This document shows, one piece after another, positions 45,770 to 54,977 of a DNA stretch of 64,000 nt (the stretch's first letter is position 1; every line of letters begins with the position of its first letter). The DNA comes from DATFDN01 sp963767645 (GTDB lineage: Bacteria; Pseudomonadota; Alphaproteobacteria; Acetobacterales; Acetobacteraceae), in NCBI GenBank assembly GCA_963767645.1, contig CAVYEW010000014.1:62001-126000 (forward strand), in the 5' to 3' direction. A program made the position numbers and the translations under genes. Under the pieces are notes generated by a model, which saw only the letters and a program-made list of their open reading frames with translations, searched no databases and had not been told where the DNA came from.

Positions 45770-46341
45770 GTCGTCCGAAACTGGTTCTGGCTTCCGCGAG
45801 TCCTCGCCGGCTCGCCCTGCTGGCGCAGATCGACGTCACTCCCGATGACGTCGTTGCCCCCGATATCGACGAGACCCCCCGCAGACAGGAGGTGCCGCGC
45901 CTTTATGCGCAGCGCCTCGCCCGCGCCAAAGCCGCCGCCGTATCCGTGCCCGGCGCGCTGGTGCTCGCCGCCGACACGGTGGTGGGCGCGGGGCGGCGCA
46001 TCTTGCCCAAGGCGGAGACCGAGGCGGAGGCGAGGGCCTGCCTCGCGCTGCTGTCCGGGCGGCGCCATCGGGTGGTGACGGCGATCGTGCTGGCCGCCCC
46101 GGACGGGCGGCGCCTGGAGCGGGTGGTGACGAGCCAAGTCGGCTTCGCCCGCCTCAGCCCGGCACAGACCGACGCATACATCGCGACCGAGGATTGGCGC
46201 GGCAAGGCGGGCGGCTATGCCATCCAAGGCCGGGCGGCGGCGTTCGTGCGTTTCCTGTCGGGCAGCTATTCCAACGTGGTCGGCCTGCCGCTGTTCGAGA
46301 CGGCCCAGCTTCTGCGCGGATCAGGCTGGCTGCGCCCATGA
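45766..46341 (+). CDS. maf: Maf-like nucleotide pyrophosphatase
   Basis: 191 residues from GTG 45766 (four-base overlap with infA). SRPKLVLASASPRRLALLAQ, DIDETPRR, VLAADTVVGAGRRILPKAET, and GYAIQGRAAAFV with SYSNVVGLPLFET. The SASPRR and AADTVV motifs are those of Maf house-cleaning enzymes that hydrolyse dTTP/UTP or modified NTPs. The E in YAIQG is replaced by the usual pattern of the YhdE/YceF branch; exact substrate is open. Next gene overlaps by four bases. Confidence 0.93.
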   Translation: MSRPKLVLASASPRRLALLAQIDVTPDDVVAPDIDETPRRQEVPRLYAQRLARAKAAAVSVPGALVLAADTVVGAGRRILPKAETEAEARACLALLSGRRHRVVTAIVLAAPDGRRLERVVTSQVGFARLSPAQTDAYIATEDWRGKAGGYAIQGRAAAFVRFLSGSYSNVVGLPLFETAQLLRGSGWLRP

Positions 46342-47460
46342 GCGTGACCGTGCTGGCGGCATGCAGCCCCGGCGAGGTGCGGGTCGCCGCGTGCGATGGC
46401 GACGACCTGCTCGATTATGCCGTCTGGCGCCCCGGCGCCCCGGATGGCGTCGGCGACCTGCATCGTGGACGGGTGATCGCGCGGGTTCCGGCGTTGGCCG
46501 GCGCCTTCGTCGCGATCGGTGGTCCGGACGGCTTTCTGCCCGATTCCGCGGGAGGCGCCGATGTCACCGAAGGCGCGGTGATCGGCGTTCGGGTCACGCG
46601 CGCGGCGCAGAATGCCAAGGGGCCACGCCTGACCGCGCGGCTCTCGGCTCAAGACCAGGCGCGCATCGGTACCGGCCGCCCCGTGCTGCTGCGTCGTGGT
46701 CCGGGAGCGGTGGAAGTACTTGCGGCGCGTTATGCGGACGCACCGGTACGCGCCGATGACCCGGCGCTGGTCGCGGCGCTTCGCCCGGCGCTCGGCGAGC
46801 GCATCGCGCCGACAGATGGCCCAGCCTTCGACAATGCGCTCGAACTCGACAGTCGCCGCTCTCGCCGAGCCCTGCGCCGCACTGCCCGGTGGCGGGCGCC
46901 TCTCGGTCCATCCTACGCCGGCGCTGACCGCGATCGACCTGGATGCGGGCGGGGCGGCAGGCGGGCGGGCAGGGAAGGGGGCCGCACACCGTGCCCTGAA
47001 CGCGGCGGCGCTGCCGGTGCTTGCCCGGCAGATCCGGCTCCGCAATCTCTCGGGTGCCATCCTGGTGGATTGGGCCGGTCTGTCGCCCCGCCGCCGCGCG
47101 GCACTCGGCCCCGCGTTGGAATTGGCGCTGGCAGCCGATCCGCTGCGCCCAAGGCTGCTCGGCTTCACCGCACTCGGCCTCGCCGAGATCGTGCGCGCGC
47201 GCATCCATCCGCCGCTGCACGAGGTGCTGTCCGGGGCGCACGCCGCGGGGTTGGCTGGGCTGCGCTGCCTGGCAGTGGAAGCGCGCTCGGACCCGTCGCG
47301 CCCGCAAGCGCTGCGCGCCGCTCCGGCAATCGTCGCCGCGCTTCAGGACGATTCCGCGGCTCGGGACGATGTGGCGCGGGCGACTGGCCGGTCTCTCGTG
47401 CTCCGTTCCGACCCGGCGCTGGGGCCGCGCGAGTGGCGCGTGGAAACGGTTGACGGCTGA
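46338..47460 (+). CDS. rng: Ribonuclease E/G family protein (short), one frameshift
   Basis: About 373 residues, shorter than E. coli RNase G (489). ATG 46338 overlaps maf. N-terminal S1-like part (VGDLHRGRVIARVPALAGAF, DGFLPDSAGG), then ARIGTGRPVLLRRG. Near 46841-46852 one extra base breaks the frame; after it the protein goes on as TPALTAIDLDAG (catalytic Asp region), LPVLARQIRLRNLSGAILVD to the end at 47460. The order infA-maf-rng is conserved in alphaproteobacteria, which supports the joining. RNA processing endonuclease; the zinc-link and C-terminal scaffold of RNase E are not present. Confidence 0.83.
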
Positions 47461-47469
47461 CGCCGGACT

Positions 47470-48009
47470 CTAGGCTTGCGGATACTGGAAGGTGAACTGC
47501 TCGGTGAAGGGTTGCCACCAGTCCGGGACCCCGGTTTCCTTGTCCGTGTGATGCAGGAAGCCGTTGGTCTCGGGCGGCTCGTACCGGAATGTCACCATGT
47601 AGGTTCCCGGACCGTCCATCCTGACGTCGGTGGCGTAATGCGGACCGTCCTTCGCCGTCATTGGGACAAGCTTTCCCTCGGCGTGCCAGTCCGTGCCCTG
47701 CTTAGTCAGGCGATAGTTGATCGTCAGATACGGCACCCAGGCTCCATCGGGGAAGCCATAGACGTTGTCGGCCGTGGCGTGGACGTCCGTTTCCAGGTGG
47801 ATGACGCCCGGGCCCGTCGGCATGCCGGGCGGCATCGGCGCCATCTCGATTCCGACGAGGTAGTTCGCGGCGATCTCCATGTCATGCGCATGGGCGGGGC
47901 CGCCGATCGGATACTCGCGCGCCAGCGCAGCATGGGCCAGGACGAGCGATCCCGCTCCGACAGCGACTGCTGGGATTCTCACGGCAGTTCTCCTGCGGAA
48001 GGGGATCAA
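47470..48009 (-). CDS. ftrA: Periplasmic iron-binding protein (P19/FtrA type)
   Basis: 179 residues with a signal peptide (about 1-30, LVLAHAALA). The mature part fits the P19/Tp34 family: EYPIGGPAHAHDMEIAANYL, VGIEMAPMPPGMP with Met ligands, HLETDVHATADNVYGFPDGA, and the C-terminal HHTDKETGVPDWWQPFTEQF. In Campylobacter and Bordetella it binds Cu/Fe in the periplasm and serves ferrous uptake at acid pH. Stop overlaps the FTR1 gene by four bases; third gene of the run. Confidence 0.9.
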   Translation of the reverse strand: MIPFRRRTAVRIPAVAVGAGSLVLAHAALAREYPIGGPAHAHDMEIAANYLVGIEMAPMPPGMPTGPGVIHLETDVHATADNVYGFPDGAWVPYLTINYRLTKQGTDWHAEGKLVPMTAKDGPHYATDVRMDGPGTYMVTFRYEPPETNGFLHHTDKETGVPDWWQPFTEQFTFQYPQA

Positions 48010-48836
48010 TGCTGGGCGACTGTGGATCTGGAGGGGGCTTGGTGAACGAGGCGGCCGGCGAGCGCCAGGATGACCAGGGTTGCGAGATAGGCAGCGAGCT
48101 GCACGCCCATCGGCCGGTCCGAGTAGCCGACCAGGGCGTGCAATGCCCGGCCGATCAGCGTTCCGTCAGACAGCAGCCACGATGTGTCCCAAAGCTGATA
48201 ACCCCAGGCCGGGATCAGGTCGGCGCCGGCAAGGATGGCAGCAGCCTGCCCCGCCATTCCGGCGGCAACCAGCGCGATGAGCACGCTAGTCACGGAGAAC
48301 AGGCGCTTGAGCGGGATCGCGACGAGACCACGGTAGATGATCCAGGAGACCACCGCGCCGGCGGCAACGCCGAGCACACCTCCCAGCAGCAGCGGTCCGG
48401 GGCCGATCCTGGTCGAGGCGACGATCCCGTACAGGAACAGCACCACTTCCGAGCCCTCGCGCAAGACGGCGATCGCGACCACGACCGCCATTGCCAGCAG
48501 CGATTTCTCTCCGGCAGCGACCGCCTGCCCGACGGCCCGCATCTCGCGCGCCAGCTCGCGTCCGTGGCTTGCCATCCAGAGATTATGCCAGCCGAGCATA
48601 ACGACCGCGACGATCAGCACGCAGGCGTTAAAGACCTCCTGTCCGTACCCTTCGAGCGCGTTGGACAGCGTTCCGGCGAAGAAGGCGAGCAGCCCGGCGC
48701 CGAGAACCCCGGCAGCAATTCCCCCCGCGATCCAGGGCGCGCGGTAGCGTATGCTCTGCGTCGCCGCCATCACGATCCCGACGATCAGCCCGGCCTCGAG
48801 TACCTCGCGGAAGACGATCAGCAGACTGGCGATCAC
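48006..48836 (-). CDS. ftrC: FTR1-family iron permease
   Basis: 276 residues, about seven membrane helices. The two RExxE iron motifs are in FREVLEAGLIVG (about 9-20) and LREGSEVVLF (about 123-132). Inner-membrane permease for iron in the ferrous/ferric ferroxidase-coupled route. It lies between the cupredoxin and P19 genes; a FtrD-like ferredoxin electron donor, present in Bordetella, is not here. Confidence 0.93.
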   Translation of the reverse strand: MIASLLIVFREVLEAGLIVGIVMAATQSIRYRAPWIAGGIAAGVLGAGLLAFFAGTLSNALEGYGQEVFNACVLIVAVVMLGWHNLWMASHGRELAREMRAVGQAVAAGEKSLLAMAVVVAIAVLREGSEVVLFLYGIVASTRIGPGPLLLGGVLGVAAGAVVSWIIYRGLVAIPLKRLFSVTSVLIALVAAGMAGQAAAILAGADLIPAWGYQLWDTSWLLSDGTLIGRALHALVGYSDRPMGVQLAAYLATLVILALAGRLVHQAPSRSTVAQH

Positions 48837-48841
48837 TAAGC

Positions 48842-49188
48842 CTACTCCCTGGTCTCGACAGCGGTGATGGTCCCGGTTGCCGCGTCCGGGTGGTAGTCGT
48901 CGAAGAATTTATATGTTCCTGGGTGCAGCGGCCCGGCGGAGACAGTCACCTTGCCGCCGGGGACCACGATTTTCTCGATCTTCAGGTCGTAGCTCTCGAA
49001 CTCGGCGGGAGTCGCATCCTGGTTGCTGACCTCGATGCGGAAGCGCTGGCCGGACGGGACTTCCAGGTGATCGGGGGTGAATTGATGATCCTTCAGAACC
49101 AGCGCGACCGGGCCGGCGGCGCGCCCGATACCGGCGCCGCGACGACGCAGGCCAGCAACAGCGCCCACCTCACAATCGTAGCCCGCAT
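48842..49188 (-). CDS. ftrB: Cupredoxin-like protein (FtrB type), N-terminal frame change
   Basis: About 115 residues. ATG 49188 (GGAAGG upstream) gives the signal peptide MRATIVRWALLLACVVAAPV, but the body (LVLKDHQFTPDHLEVPSGQR, then VSAGPLHPGTYKFFDDYHPD) is in another frame. One missing base near 49118-49126 joins them. Body is the EfeO-type/FtrB cupredoxin fold; the copper ligands of type 1 sites are not all evident. It would oxidise Fe(II) at the permease mouth or hold Cu/Fe. First gene of the iron run. Confidence 0.8.
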
Positions 49189-49224
49189 GGCAGCCTTCCC
49201 CCGGCGCGCGGGAATTGTTAATGC

Positions 49225-49248
49225 GAGGCGTTTGCAATAGCAAGCCTC
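49225..49248. promoter_or_regulatory. Palindrome in the divergent promoter of the iron genes
   Basis: GAGGC and TTGC pair with GCAA and GCCTC around AATA, nine pairs with a two-base bulge. Lies 37 bases ahead of the cupredoxin gene; possible Fur/Mur-type or other metal operator. Confidence 0.4.
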
Positions 49249-49287
49249 GGCAAGCCCCGTCGGGTTTGCCGCATCGGAGTTCCGGTT

Positions 49288-49809
49288 ATGACCGAGCACC
49301 ATGTGCTCGCGTTCCTTCGTATCCCTTACGGAGTGCTAATCGCGCTCTCCAGCCGACACCTGCACTTCGAGCTGCAGCCGTATCATCACCTGATCCGGAT
49401 CGTTCACATCTTGTCGATGTCGGCCTTCTTCGGCGGGATCGGATTGCTCGACCTTCGGCTGATCGGGGTGCGGGGGACGGTGCCGCTCAAGCCCTTCGCG
49501 GAGCACACGTTGCCCTGGCTGTACGCCACCTTCGCGATTTCCATCCTCAGCGGCTTGGTGTTGTTCTTCTATGACCCGGTGCATGTCGGCAGCCACGCCT
49601 ATTTCACGCCGAAGCTGATCCTGGTGCTGCTGGGGTTGGTGAACGCCGGCCTGTTCCACCGCAGCGGGTATGTGGCTGCCCTGGCCGCCGAGACCCGGAT
49701 GCCCGCGACCGCTCAGGTTGCCGGCGCCATATCGCTCGCGATCTGGACCGGCGTGCTCGTCACCGCTTGCTTGAACACCGAGCCGGCACCGCGTGTCCTG
49801 CTCCGCTAA
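49288..49809 (+). CDS. Integral membrane protein (DUF6644-like)
   Basis: 173 residues with four to five helices (HLIRIVHILSMSAFFGGIGL, LYATFAISILSGLVLFFYD, KLILVLLGLVNAGLF, ISLAIWTGVLVTACL). The paired His in HHLIRIVH could hold haem, as in small cytochrome-b-like families. Divergent from the ftr genes. Function unknown. Confidence 0.78.
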   Translation: MTEHHVLAFLRIPYGVLIALSSRHLHFELQPYHHLIRIVHILSMSAFFGGIGLLDLRLIGVRGTVPLKPFAEHTLPWLYATFAISILSGLVLFFYDPVHVGSHAYFTPKLILVLLGLVNAGLFHRSGYVAALAAETRMPATAQVAGAISLAIWTGVLVTACLNTEPAPRVLLR

Positions 49810-49883
49810 CGCGAGGGATCGCCACGGCAGGCGCAGTGCTTAGAATAAGCCGAGGGCTGATCCGGCCGGGGGAGGGACCGAGC

Positions 49884-51089
49884 ATGGTGGCAACCGTTAC
49901 ACGCCGGCGGGCGGTCGGCTTGGCGGCTGCGGGGGCACTGGCCGCTCCAGCCGTCGCACGGGCGCAGCAAGCGCCAGGCGTGACGCAGACCGAAATCCTG
50001 CTCGGCCAGACGATGCCCTACAGCGGCCCCGCCTCCAGCTATGCCCCGATCGGTCGCGCCGAGGTGGCGTATATGGATTTCATCAACGCCCAGGGCGGCA
50101 TCAACGGCCGCAAGATCAAGCTGCTGAGCCTCAATGACGGCTACAGCCCGCCCAAGACCGTGGAGCTGACGCGCCAACTGATCGAGTCCGATCATGTCGC
50201 GGCGATCTTCCAGCAGCTCGGGACACCCACCTCGGTCAGCACCCGGCGCTATTTGAACCAGAGGAAGGTGCCGCAGATCTTCGTCGCCTCCGGCGCCACG
50301 CTTTTCGGCGACTACCAGCACTTCCCTTGGACCATCGGCTGGCAGGTCAGCTATCAGATCGAAGGCCGGGTCTACGCGCGCTACATCCTGGACACGAAGC
50401 CGGACGCCCGGATCGGAGTGATCTACCAGAACGACAATTCCGGCAGGGATTTCTTCAAGGGCTTCCACGACGGCCTGGGCGCCAAGGCCAACCAGATCGT
50501 GCTCGTCCAGAGCTACGAGGTGAGCGATCCGACGATCAACTCCCAGATCAACAAGCTGCACCAGGCCGGCGCCGACACGCTGTTCGCCACCGGGATTCCC
50601 AGGTTCACGGCGCTGGGGCTGCGGGCCGTCACCGCGCTCGGCTGGAAGCCGCTCTATGTGATCGGCAGCACCGGCTCCTCGGTTGCCTCGGCCATCCTGC
50701 CGGTCGGCCCGGAGCACGCAGTCGGGCTGGTCAGCGGCGCCTACATGAAGGACCCGTCCGACCCGCAGTGGAAGGACGATCCCGGCTATCGGGACTGGCT
50801 CGCCTTTATGCGCAAGTACCCGCCCGACACCGAGCTGACCGACATCAACAACGTGTACGGGTACTGCGCGGCGCAGACCCTGATCCCGGTGCTGAAGCAG
50901 TGCGGCGAGGACCTGTCGCGCGAGAACATCATGCACCAGGCGACGAACCTCGATATCCAGTTGCCGATGTTCCAGAACGGCATCCGCTTCACCACCACTC
51001 CGACCGACTATTACGGCATCAAGAAGCTCCGGCTGCAGCGTTTCGACGGCAAGGCCTGGGTGCCGTTCGGTTCTCCCATCGGCGTCTGA
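49884..51089 (+). CDS. Branched-chain amino acid type ABC substrate-binding protein
   Basis: 401 residues from ATG 49884 (GGGAGGGACCGAGC upstream). Signal peptide with twin Arg (TRRRAVGLAAAGALAAPAVA), possibly Tat. LivJ-type fold: ILLGQTMPYSGPASSYAPIG, INAQGGINGRKIKLLSLNDG, QLIESDHVAAIFQQLGTPTS, VIYQNDNSGRDFFKGF. No Liv permease or ATPase nearby, so an orphan binding protein. The ligand may be an aromatic or branched compound. Confidence 0.92.
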   Translation: MVATVTRRRAVGLAAAGALAAPAVARAQQAPGVTQTEILLGQTMPYSGPASSYAPIGRAEVAYMDFINAQGGINGRKIKLLSLNDGYSPPKTVELTRQLIESDHVAAIFQQLGTPTSVSTRRYLNQRKVPQIFVASGATLFGDYQHFPWTIGWQVSYQIEGRVYARYILDTKPDARIGVIYQNDNSGRDFFKGFHDGLGAKANQIVLVQSYEVSDPTINSQINKLHQAGADTLFATGIPRFTALGLRAVTALGWKPLYVIGSTGSSVASAILPVGPEHAVGLVSGAYMKDPSDPQWKDDPGYRDWLAFMRKYPPDTELTDINNVYGYCAAQTLIPVLKQCGEDLSRENIMHQATNLDIQLPMFQNGIRFTTTPTDYYGIKKLRLQRFDGKAWVPFGSPIGV

Positions 51090-51091
51090 CC

Positions 51092-52069
51092 ATGCCCGAT
51101 CTGGTCACGGTCACGGAGGACGAGGCGGAGATCCGGCTGGACCGCTGGTTCCGCCGGCATTTCCCCGGTCTGCCGCAGAGCGCCATCGAGAAGCTCTGCC
51201 GCACCGGGCAGGTGCGCGTGGACGGCCATCGGGCGGAAGCGGCGACACGGCTCGCGCCGGGACAGGCGGTGCGCGTCCCGCCGCTTCCCGCGCCGCCCGT
51301 CCCCAAGCCGCGCGCCGAGATCGATCCGCTGGTGGCGAAGGATCTGCGCAGCCTGGTGATCCACCGCGACGAGCAGGTGATCGTGCTGAACAAGCCGCAC
51401 GGCCTGCCGGTCCAGGGCGGGCCGGGGATCACGCGCCACCTGGATGGGCTGCTCGATGCGCTGCGCTTCGGCGCCGCCGACCGGCCCCGGCTGGTGCATC
51501 GGCTGGACCGCGACACCTCGGGCGTGCTGGTGCTCGCCCGCACACCGGGCAGCGCCGCGAAGCTGGCTGCCGCGTTCCGGGGCCGGGACGTGGACAAGAC
51601 TTACTGGGCCATCGTCGCCCGCCGCCCGGTCCCGCCCGAGGGCCGCATCGACCTGCCGCTGAAGCGCATCGGCGGGGCGCGCGGGGAGCGGACGGAAGTG
51701 GCCGGGCCGGAGGATGACTCCGCGCGCGCGATCACCGATTTCCGCACGCTCGACCACGCCGGCAAGCTGGCGTGGCTTGAGCTGCATCCGCTGACCGGGC
51801 GGACGCATCAGCTTCGCGTCCACTGCGTCGCCGTCGGCGCACCGATCCTGGGCGACGTGAAATACGCGCGGCCCGACCAGAACGGCGCCTTTGCCGCCAC
51901 CGTGTCCGGCCTGTCGGACGCGCTGCATCTGCACGCCCGCCGCCTGCGCCTGCCCCATCCGGCGGGAGGGGTGCTGGAGGTGGAGGCCGATCTGCCCGCG
52001 CATATGCGCGAGAGCTTCCGCACCTTGGGCTTCTCCGCGCCGCCGGCGCGCGCGCCGCGGCGGAGCTGA
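51092..52069 (+). CDS. RluA-family pseudouridine synthase
   Basis: 325 residues from ATG 51092. S4 domain near 15-70 (LDRWFRRHFPGLPQSAIEKL), catalytic HRLDRDTSGVLVLART (Asp near 133), C-terminal GRTHQLRVHC. RluC/RluD type acting on 23S rRNA; which uridine is not clear. Two bases separate it from the preceding stop and three from the AsmA gene, so operon-like. Confidence 0.93.
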   Translation: MPDLVTVTEDEAEIRLDRWFRRHFPGLPQSAIEKLCRTGQVRVDGHRAEAATRLAPGQAVRVPPLPAPPVPKPRAEIDPLVAKDLRSLVIHRDEQVIVLNKPHGLPVQGGPGITRHLDGLLDALRFGAADRPRLVHRLDRDTSGVLVLARTPGSAAKLAAAFRGRDVDKTYWAIVARRPVPPEGRIDLPLKRIGGARGERTEVAGPEDDSARAITDFRTLDHAGKLAWLELHPLTGRTHQLRVHCVAVGAPILGDVKYARPDQNGAFAATVSGLSDALHLHARRLRLPHPAGGVLEVEADLPAHMRESFRTLGFSAPPARAPRRS

Positions 52070-52072
52070 TCC

Positions 52073-54238
52073 GTGTCCGGACATCGCGCCCTGCGCATGG
52101 TGCTGATCGGGTTCGCCGCGGTGCTGGTGCTGCTCGGGATCGCGGCGGCGGTGCTGGTCTGGCGCTTCGACCCGAACGCCTACAAGCCGCGCATCGAGGC
52201 CGCGGTCCGCAACGCCACCGGCAGGGATCTGGCGCTCGGCGGGCCGATCCGTCTCTCGCTGTTCCCCCTCGGGATCACCCTGCACGACCTCGCGCTCTCC
52301 AATCCGCCGGGCTTCGCCAGCCAGCAGATGGCGAGGGTCCGCCAGATCACCCTGCGGCTCGACCTTGCTCCGCTGCTGCATCGGCGGCTGGTGGTGCGCG
52401 AGCTCGACATCGACCGGCCGGAGGTCGCGCTGGAGCGCAACGCCGCCGGCGTGCCGAACTGGAGCTTCGCGCCGCCCGGACCTCCTGGCCCGCAACCAGG
52501 CACTCCGTCCGGGGCCGAGGCAGTTGGGCCAAGAACGGTGCCGAGCCGTGGGGCAAGTGCGGCGGTGCTGGACGCGCGCATCACCGACGGCGTCCTGAGC
52601 TACCGCGACGCGCGCAGCGGACAGGCATACACGCTCGCGCTCCCGCACCTGGCGGTCAGCGCCGCGACCCCGGACGCGCCGATGCACCTGGCCGGGCAGG
52701 CGGTGCTGGCCGACACGACGCTCACACTGGATGCCGACGCCGGGCCTCTCGCCGGGTTCGCACGCAGCGAATTCTGGCCCCTCCGCCTCAAGGCGGAGGC
52801 AGAAGGCCACGGGTTACGGGTCGCGCTCGACCTGACCGCCCCGGCCGCCGATCAGCCGATGCGCGCCGCCGCCCAGGGCAGCTTGCGCGACACGCCCTTC
52901 GCCGCCGCTGCGTCGCTCGGTACGCCGTCGCAGCTTGCGGGCGCCGGCCCGGCTTTTCCGGTCAGCCTGGAAGCACAGGCGGCGAGCGCGAAGCTGGCGC
53001 TCAGCGGTGCCGTAGCGCGGCCGGCGCAGATGGCGGGCGTCGACTTGGCGCTGACGGCCCAAGTGCCCGATCTGGCTGCCCTGTCCCCGCTCGCCGGCCG
53101 GCCTCTGCCGACGCTGCGCGGGATTGCGGTGTCGACCCGGCTGGCGGACCTTGGGGGGCTGCGCACCGGGGTGGCCCTGCGCGAGCTACGTCTAACGGCG
53201 GCTCCGGGTGATCTTGCCGGCTCCGCGGAGGTGGTCTTCGCACCGCGCCCGACTCTGCGCGCCGATCTGACAGGCACCCGGCTCGACCTTGCGGCGCTGC
53301 GTGCGACAATGCCCCGGCCCTCGCAGGCCCCGGCCCCCCCACCCCCGGCATCCACGGCTGTGCCGGGAGTCCCTACGCGCGCTCCGGCCTCGCCTGGACC
53401 CGTCATCCCCGACACACCGATCCCGTTCGCGGCGCTGCACGCCGCCGATGCCGATCTGCGCCTCCGGCTCGGAACGCTCGGATTCGGCGCGGCGACCCTG
53501 CGCAATGTGGACGCGCATCTGGGGATGGCGGGCGGCGCAACGTCGCTCTCGGCGCAGGGCGCCTTCGGAACCGGGCCGGTGGCGCTGACCGCGACCGCGG
53601 ACGCCCGTATCCCGCCCAACCTCGCGCTGGCGCTGAACGCTCCGGCGCTGCCCCTCGCCACGCTGCTCGCCGCGACGGGCCAGCCTGAATTCGCCGCCGG
53701 CACAATTTCCGTCACCGCCGCCCTGCGGGGCTCCGGCGCCAGCCCGCACGCCATCGCCGCCGGGCTGGACGGCTCGGCAGCGGCCACCATGTCCGGCGGC
53801 ACGATCGAGACCCAGGTGCTGGAGCGCGCGCTGGGGCCGATAATCGCCAGGGCGAACCCGCTTGGGGCGCTCGGCGGCGGCCGGAGCGACATACGCTGCC
53901 TTGCGGTGCGCCTGCGGGCAACGCGGGGCATCGCCGAGCTAGCGCCGCTGCTACTGGCCTCCTCGCTCGTCACCCTCGACGGGACCGGGCGGATCGACCT
54001 GGCCACCGAGACGCTGGACCTCCATCTGCACCCCCAGGGGCGGGCCGGTGGCATCAGCTTTTCGGTGCCCGTGACGGTGCAAGGCGGGTTCCGCGCCCCG
54101 CGCATCGGCACCTCCCAGCCGGCCGCCGCAGCCGCTGGGGTGCAGGCGGCGCTCGGCCTGCTGGCCGGGAGGGCGGGGCTGGGCGCCGAGCCGGCGGGGC
54201 CGTCCTGCGCCGCGGCGTTGCAAGCGGCGCGAGGATGA
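52073..54238 (+). CDS. AsmA-family outer-membrane/envelope protein
   Basis: 721 residues, GTG 52073. One N-terminal membrane helix (LIGFAAVLVLLGIAAAVLVW), then the AsmA start (RFDPNAYKPRIEAAVRNATG, RDLALGGPIRLSLFPLGITL) and a long beta-rich repeat region, ending in the AsmA C-terminal block near 580-700 (LGALGGGRSDIRCLAVRLRA, SSLVTLDGTGRIDLATETLD). Members are bridge-like lipid carriers in the periplasm. The middle has a Pro-rich linker (SQAPAPPPPASTAVPGVP). Next gene is the ATP12 chaperone. Confidence 0.9.
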   Translation: MSGHRALRMVLIGFAAVLVLLGIAAAVLVWRFDPNAYKPRIEAAVRNATGRDLALGGPIRLSLFPLGITLHDLALSNPPGFASQQMARVRQITLRLDLAPLLHRRLVVRELDIDRPEVALERNAAGVPNWSFAPPGPPGPQPGTPSGAEAVGPRTVPSRGASAAVLDARITDGVLSYRDARSGQAYTLALPHLAVSAATPDAPMHLAGQAVLADTTLTLDADAGPLAGFARSEFWPLRLKAEAEGHGLRVALDLTAPAADQPMRAAAQGSLRDTPFAAAASLGTPSQLAGAGPAFPVSLEAQAASAKLALSGAVARPAQMAGVDLALTAQVPDLAALSPLAGRPLPTLRGIAVSTRLADLGGLRTGVALRELRLTAAPGDLAGSAEVVFAPRPTLRADLTGTRLDLAALRATMPRPSQAPAPPPPASTAVPGVPTRAPASPGPVIPDTPIPFAALHAADADLRLRLGTLGFGAATLRNVDAHLGMAGGATSLSAQGAFGTGPVALTATADARIPPNLALALNAPALPLATLLAATGQPEFAAGTISVTAALRGSGASPHAIAAGLDGSAAATMSGGTIETQVLERALGPIIARANPLGALGGGRSDIRCLAVRLRATRGIAELAPLLLASSLVTLDGTGRIDLATETLDLHLHPQGRAGGISFSVPVTVQGGFRAPRIGTSQPAAAAAGVQAALGLLAGRAGLGAEPAGPSCAAALQAARG

Positions 54239-54254
54239 GGAAAGGACTGTTCTG

Positions 54255-54977
54255 GTGAAGCGTTTCTGGACCGAGACGAGCATCGAGCCGACGCAACAGG
54301 GCGGGCGCTCGGGATTCGCGATCCTGCTCGATGGCCGCCCCATGCACCTGCCGGGCGGGGCGATCCTGCGCGTCGGGCCGGAAGAGCTGGCCCGCGCTAT
54401 CGCCGCGGAATGGCAGGCGGCCGGCGCCGACGGGAGCGAGATGTCGTTCGAGGACACGCCGCTGACCCGCATCGCCGGAACCGCGCAGGAGCGGATCGCC
54501 CCCGACCCGTGGCCGACGATCGACGCACTCGCCCGCTACGCCGAGGCTGACCTGCTGTGCTACCGCGCAGATCAGCCGCCGAAGCTGGTCGCGCGCCAGC
54601 AGCAGGAATGGCAGCCCTGGCTCGATTGGGCGGCCGAGGAATACGGCGCGGCGCTGCGCGTCACCGCCGGGGTTTCGCCGGTCAGGCAGCACCGCGACAG
54701 CATCGCCGCCCTGCGCGACGCGGTGGCGGCTTACGATCCCTACGGGCTCGCCGCTCTCGGCGTCGCGGTGCCGGCGCTTGGCAGCCTGGTGCTCGGCTTG
54801 GCGCTGGCCGAGGCCCGGCTCGATCCGGTCCGTGCCTACACGCTGAGCGCGCTGGACGAATTGTTCCAGGCCGAGTTGTGGGGCGAGGACGAGGAGGCCG
54901 CGGCCCGCCGCCGCGCGGTCGCCGCCGACATCGCGCTCGCCGCGCGGTTTCGGCTGCTGGCGCGGAGAGGCGCATGA
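54255..54977 (+). CDS. ATP12 family F1-ATPase assembly chaperone
   Basis: 240 residues, GTG 54255 (AAAGGACTG upstream). KRFWTETSIE, GFAILLDGRPMHLPGG, LARAIAAEWQAAGA, TRIAGTAQERIAPDP and DLLCYRADQP are the family blocks. Guides the alpha subunit into F1. The family is limited to alphaproteobacteria and mitochondria, which supports the lineage. Overlaps the acylphosphatase start by four bases. Confidence 0.94.
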   Translation: MKRFWTETSIEPTQQGGRSGFAILLDGRPMHLPGGAILRVGPEELARAIAAEWQAAGADGSEMSFEDTPLTRIAGTAQERIAPDPWPTIDALARYAEADLLCYRADQPPKLVARQQQEWQPWLDWAAEEYGAALRVTAGVSPVRQHRDSIAALRDAVAAYDPYGLAALGVAVPALGSLVLGLALAEARLDPVRAYTLSALDELFQAELWGEDEEAAARRRAVAADIALAARFRLLARRGA

